The notes under the pieces: model-generated
The model's database searches: none
What the model saw: only the letters and a program-made list of their open reading frames with translations
What the model was told of the DNA's origin: nothing
In this document: piece after piece, positions 11,587-12,809 of the stretch
Numbering within the stretch: the stretch's first letter is position 1
Layout: the number at the start of each line of letters is the position of its first letter
From: DASWRT01 sp036403035
GTDB taxonomy: Bacteria > Pseudomonadota > Alphaproteobacteria > ATCC43930 > CGMCC-115725
Length of the DNA: 12,809 nt
Direction of reading: 5' to 3'
Assembly: GCA_036403035.1 (NCBI GenBank)
Contig: DASWRT010000034.1
Location: 1 to 12,809 of the forward strand
Position numbers and translations under genes: made by a program

Positions 11587-11682
11587 ATGACAGGCTCGCA
11601 ATGCGTCGCGCTCGATGTTGTCGTCCGGAGCCGCCGGGACGCGACAGCCGCCAAGCAGTTGCTTCGCAAGCTGCTGGAGTGA
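11587..11682 (+). pseudogene. Fragment of an IS6-type DDE transposase
   Basis: A 31-codon frame whose core reads ALDVVVRSRRDATAAKQLLR, then KLLE and a stop. This resembles the segment after the first catalytic Asp in IS6/IS240-type transposases (pattern V-LDVLVQSRRD-KAAKRLLRKLL). The rest of the transposase (N-terminal HTH, both flanking D/E motifs) was not found in any frame, and no terminal inverted repeats were recognised. It is a decayed scrap, called from remembered family pattern only. Confidence 0.45.
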
Positions 11683-11712
11683 CAGAGGCAAGTGATGCAG
11701 GTCGTGATCACT

Positions 11713-11771
11713 AAAATAAGAATTACGGACCAAAAATAAGAATTGCGTACCAAATAAAAAATTAAGGCGTA
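11713..11771 (+). repeat. A/T-rich 20-bp direct repeats
   Basis: AAAATAAGAATTACGGACC (11713-11731) and AAAATAAGAATTGCGTACC (11733-11751) differ at two positions and repeat with a 20-bp period. A third degenerate copy (AAATAAAAAATTAAGGCGTA) follows to about 11771. The block is far more A/T-rich than anything else in the window. Confidence 0.85.
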
Positions 11772-11912
11772 TGCTCGTTGAAGCGATATGATGTCGCCCG
11801 GCGATGCCGCCAATCCAGTAAAGACGCCATCGATGACCCCTCTGCTCCTTCGGCAGGAGCGGAGCATTGCTGGTCAATTGCATCTCGCCTGTCTCCGGAA
11901 AGGAGATCACGC

Positions 11913-11948
11913 ATGGCTGAGTTCAGCAGCACGCCTTCTCGTTCGTGA
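11913..11948 (+). CDS. Possible 11-codon minigene/upstream ORF before the patatin gene
   Basis: ATG 11913 to TGA 11946-11948 encodes MAEFSSTPSRS. AAAGGAG stands 7 nt upstream of the ATG, one of the best ribosome sites in the window, which is why it is listed. It ends 61 nt before the patatin start. It may be a short upstream ORF or the severed start of a lost gene. Confidence 0.3.
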   Translation: MAEFSSTPSRS

Positions 11949-12009
11949 TATCGACGATCCCCGGAACTTACGGTGATCCAAATATCGGCAACAAACGGGA
12001 GGTTGTGAG

Positions 12010-12809
12010 ATGGCGACGAAAACAAACGGCAACGGGGCGGCAGCGGAACGCTCGGAGCGCACCAATAAGAAGCGGATCAATCTTGCACTGCAAGGCGGCG
12101 GTGCGCACGGCGCCTTTGCCTGGGGCGTGATCGACCGACTGCTGGAAGAGCCCGGGCTCGAGATCGACGGCATCGTCGGCACATCGGCCGGGGCGATGAA
12201 CGCCACGGTGGCCGCTTATGGACTGGCGACCGGCGGATCGGATGGCGGGCGCCGGGCGCTCCGCACCTTCTGGAAGAAGGTTTCGGACGCGGCCCGCTTC
12301 TCGCCGCTCAAGGCGACACCTTGGGAGAAAATGCGGAACCCGCAGGGCGGCAGCCTCGACATGTCGCCCGGGTATATCATCACGGATTTCCTCTCTCGGA
12401 TGTTCTCGCCGTACCAGCTCAACCCCGGCAACAAGAACCCACTGCGCGATCTCTTGTCGTCCGTAATCGACTTCGATCGGATGCACAGGGAGGGCAAGGT
12501 CAAGCTCTTCATCTGCGCCTCGAACGTGATGACGGGGCGGATCAAGGTATTCGACAAGCGGCACGTCACGGTCGACGCGGTGCTGGCCTCGGCCTGTCTG
12601 CCGTTCATGTTCCAGGCCGTCGAGATCGACGGCGAGTATTTCTGGGACGGCGGCTACATGGGAAATCCGCCGCTGTATCCACTGATCTACAACACGGATA
12701 CGCCGGATATCCTCATCATCCAGCTGAACCCGATCAACATCACGGAACTGCCGAAGACCTCGCACGCCATTCTCGACCGCATCAACACGCTGTCGTTCAA
12801 CTCCAGCCT
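12010..12809 (+). CDS. Patatin-like phospholipase, N-terminal part (runs off the window)
   Basis: 266 complete codons; the gene continues past the right edge. Patatin-like enzymes are lipid acyl hydrolases with a Ser-Asp dyad. After a polar lead (MATKTNGNGAAAERSERTNKK) the domain begins INLALQGGGAHGAFAWGV with the oxyanion-hole GGGAHG (29-34). Next come the nucleophile motif GTSAG with S59 and the acid D213 in WDGGYMGNPPLYPL. Other typical blocks are CASNVMTGR and VLASACLPFMFQAVEIDGE. All catalytic elements are intact. The type with MSPGYIITDFLSRMFSPYQLNP resembles proteobacterial proteins often found near polyhydroxyalkanoate genes, but that neighbourhood is not visible here. No signal peptide, so probably cytoplasmic. 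Start: GGGAGG 7 nt upstream of ATG 12010. Codon use matches the high-GC backbone, unlike the A/T-rich tract before it. Confidence 0.93.
   Translation, partial: MATKTNGNGAAAERSERTNKKRINLALQGGGAHGAFAWGVIDRLLEEPGLEIDGIVGTSAGAMNATVAAYGLATGGSDGGRRALRTFWKKVSDAARFSPLKATPWEKMRNPQGGSLDMSPGYIITDFLSRMFSPYQLNPGNKNPLRDLLSSVIDFDRMHREGKVKLFICASNVMTGRIKVFDKRHVTVDAVLASACLPFMFQAVEIDGEYFWDGGYMGNPPLYPLIYNTDTPDILIIQLNPINITELPKTSHAILDRINTLSFNSS

Larger units (their letters stand above)
11398..12009. other. 612-bp intergenic, low-GC segment with mobile-element traces
   Basis: Between ruvB and the patatin gene I find no full protein gene. GC content drops sharply around 11700-11770. Contents: a nested hairpin at 11485-11520 (TGCGCC/GGCGCA inside GGTAC/GTACC), a transposase scrap at 11587-11682, 20-bp direct repeats at 11713-11751, a small hairpin GCTCCT/AGGAGC (11844-11860) and an 11-codon frame at 11913-11948 with an excellent ribosome site. 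It reads as a scarred insertion region. Confidence 0.6.

Noticed and set aside
11462..11590. Minus-strand frame reading TESGRTIDLTLRPEQHR then YRALRQIRAQYLEPG
   Set aside because: It looks somewhat protein-like and might be another decayed gene, but it has no start with a ribosome site and I recognise no family.
11788..11976. 62-codon plus-strand frame before the patatin gene
   Set aside because: No ribosome binding site and no recognisable motif; the better-supported start in this stretch is the minigene at 11913 in another frame.

Overview
The window looks like chromosomal DNA of a very GC-rich alphaproteobacterium, probably near Rhodospirillales or Geminicoccales. This placement is inferred from high-GC codon use, an exact GTTC-N7-GTTC LexA box, an exact TTAA-N7-TTAA CtrA-type box, a PAS_5-like domain and the glutathione-linked formaldehyde pathway. 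No rRNA or tRNA gene was recognised.

Layout. 1-199: end of a gpt-type purine phosphoribosyltransferase, convergent with an Hsp20 chaperone (307-870, minus) across a shared hairpin. 1138-1845: ChaC-like gamma-glutamylcyclotransferase, which degrades glutathione. 1920-2161: a dense regulatory leader with a sigma70-like promoter, a 24-codon leader peptide holding Phe, Tyr, Trp and Tyr codons, mutually exclusive hairpins ending in a terminator, and a hairpin over the next ribosome binding site. 2159-3387: a 57-codon ORF overlapping (ATGA) an isopenicillin-N-synthase-family 2-oxoglutarate/Fe(II) oxygenase. 3431-3724: small HNH protein. 3839-6259: formaldehyde detoxification pair frmA and fghA, split by a 426-bp unit in which a DUF559 nuclease-like gene lies between inverted copies of a palindromic repeat. 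6390-7256: receiver-PAS protein.

7257-7566 has no clear protein gene but carries a CtrA box, a five-copy 9-bp repeat array and a strong terminator, suggesting a small RNA. 7567-7764 (minus) is a small His-rich protein with a possible EcfG promoter. 8001-8061 is a very long hairpin. 8162-9151 is an exported PRC-barrel protein, followed by a small membrane protein (9224-9559) and an unrecognised protein (9633-10166). A LexA box overlapping that last stop codon precedes a stand-alone ruvB (10231-11397). 11398-12009 is lower in GC, with a transposase scrap and 20-bp A/T-rich direct repeats. The window ends inside a patatin-like phospholipase (12010 onward).

How the genes fit together. ChaC, FrmA and FghA all touch glutathione: ChaC cleaves it, while FrmA and FghA oxidise and hydrolyse formaldehyde-glutathione adducts. 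The most promising undescribed elements are the leader/attenuator before the oxygenase, the repeat-DUF559-repeat unit, and the CtrA-box/repeat-array/terminator locus.
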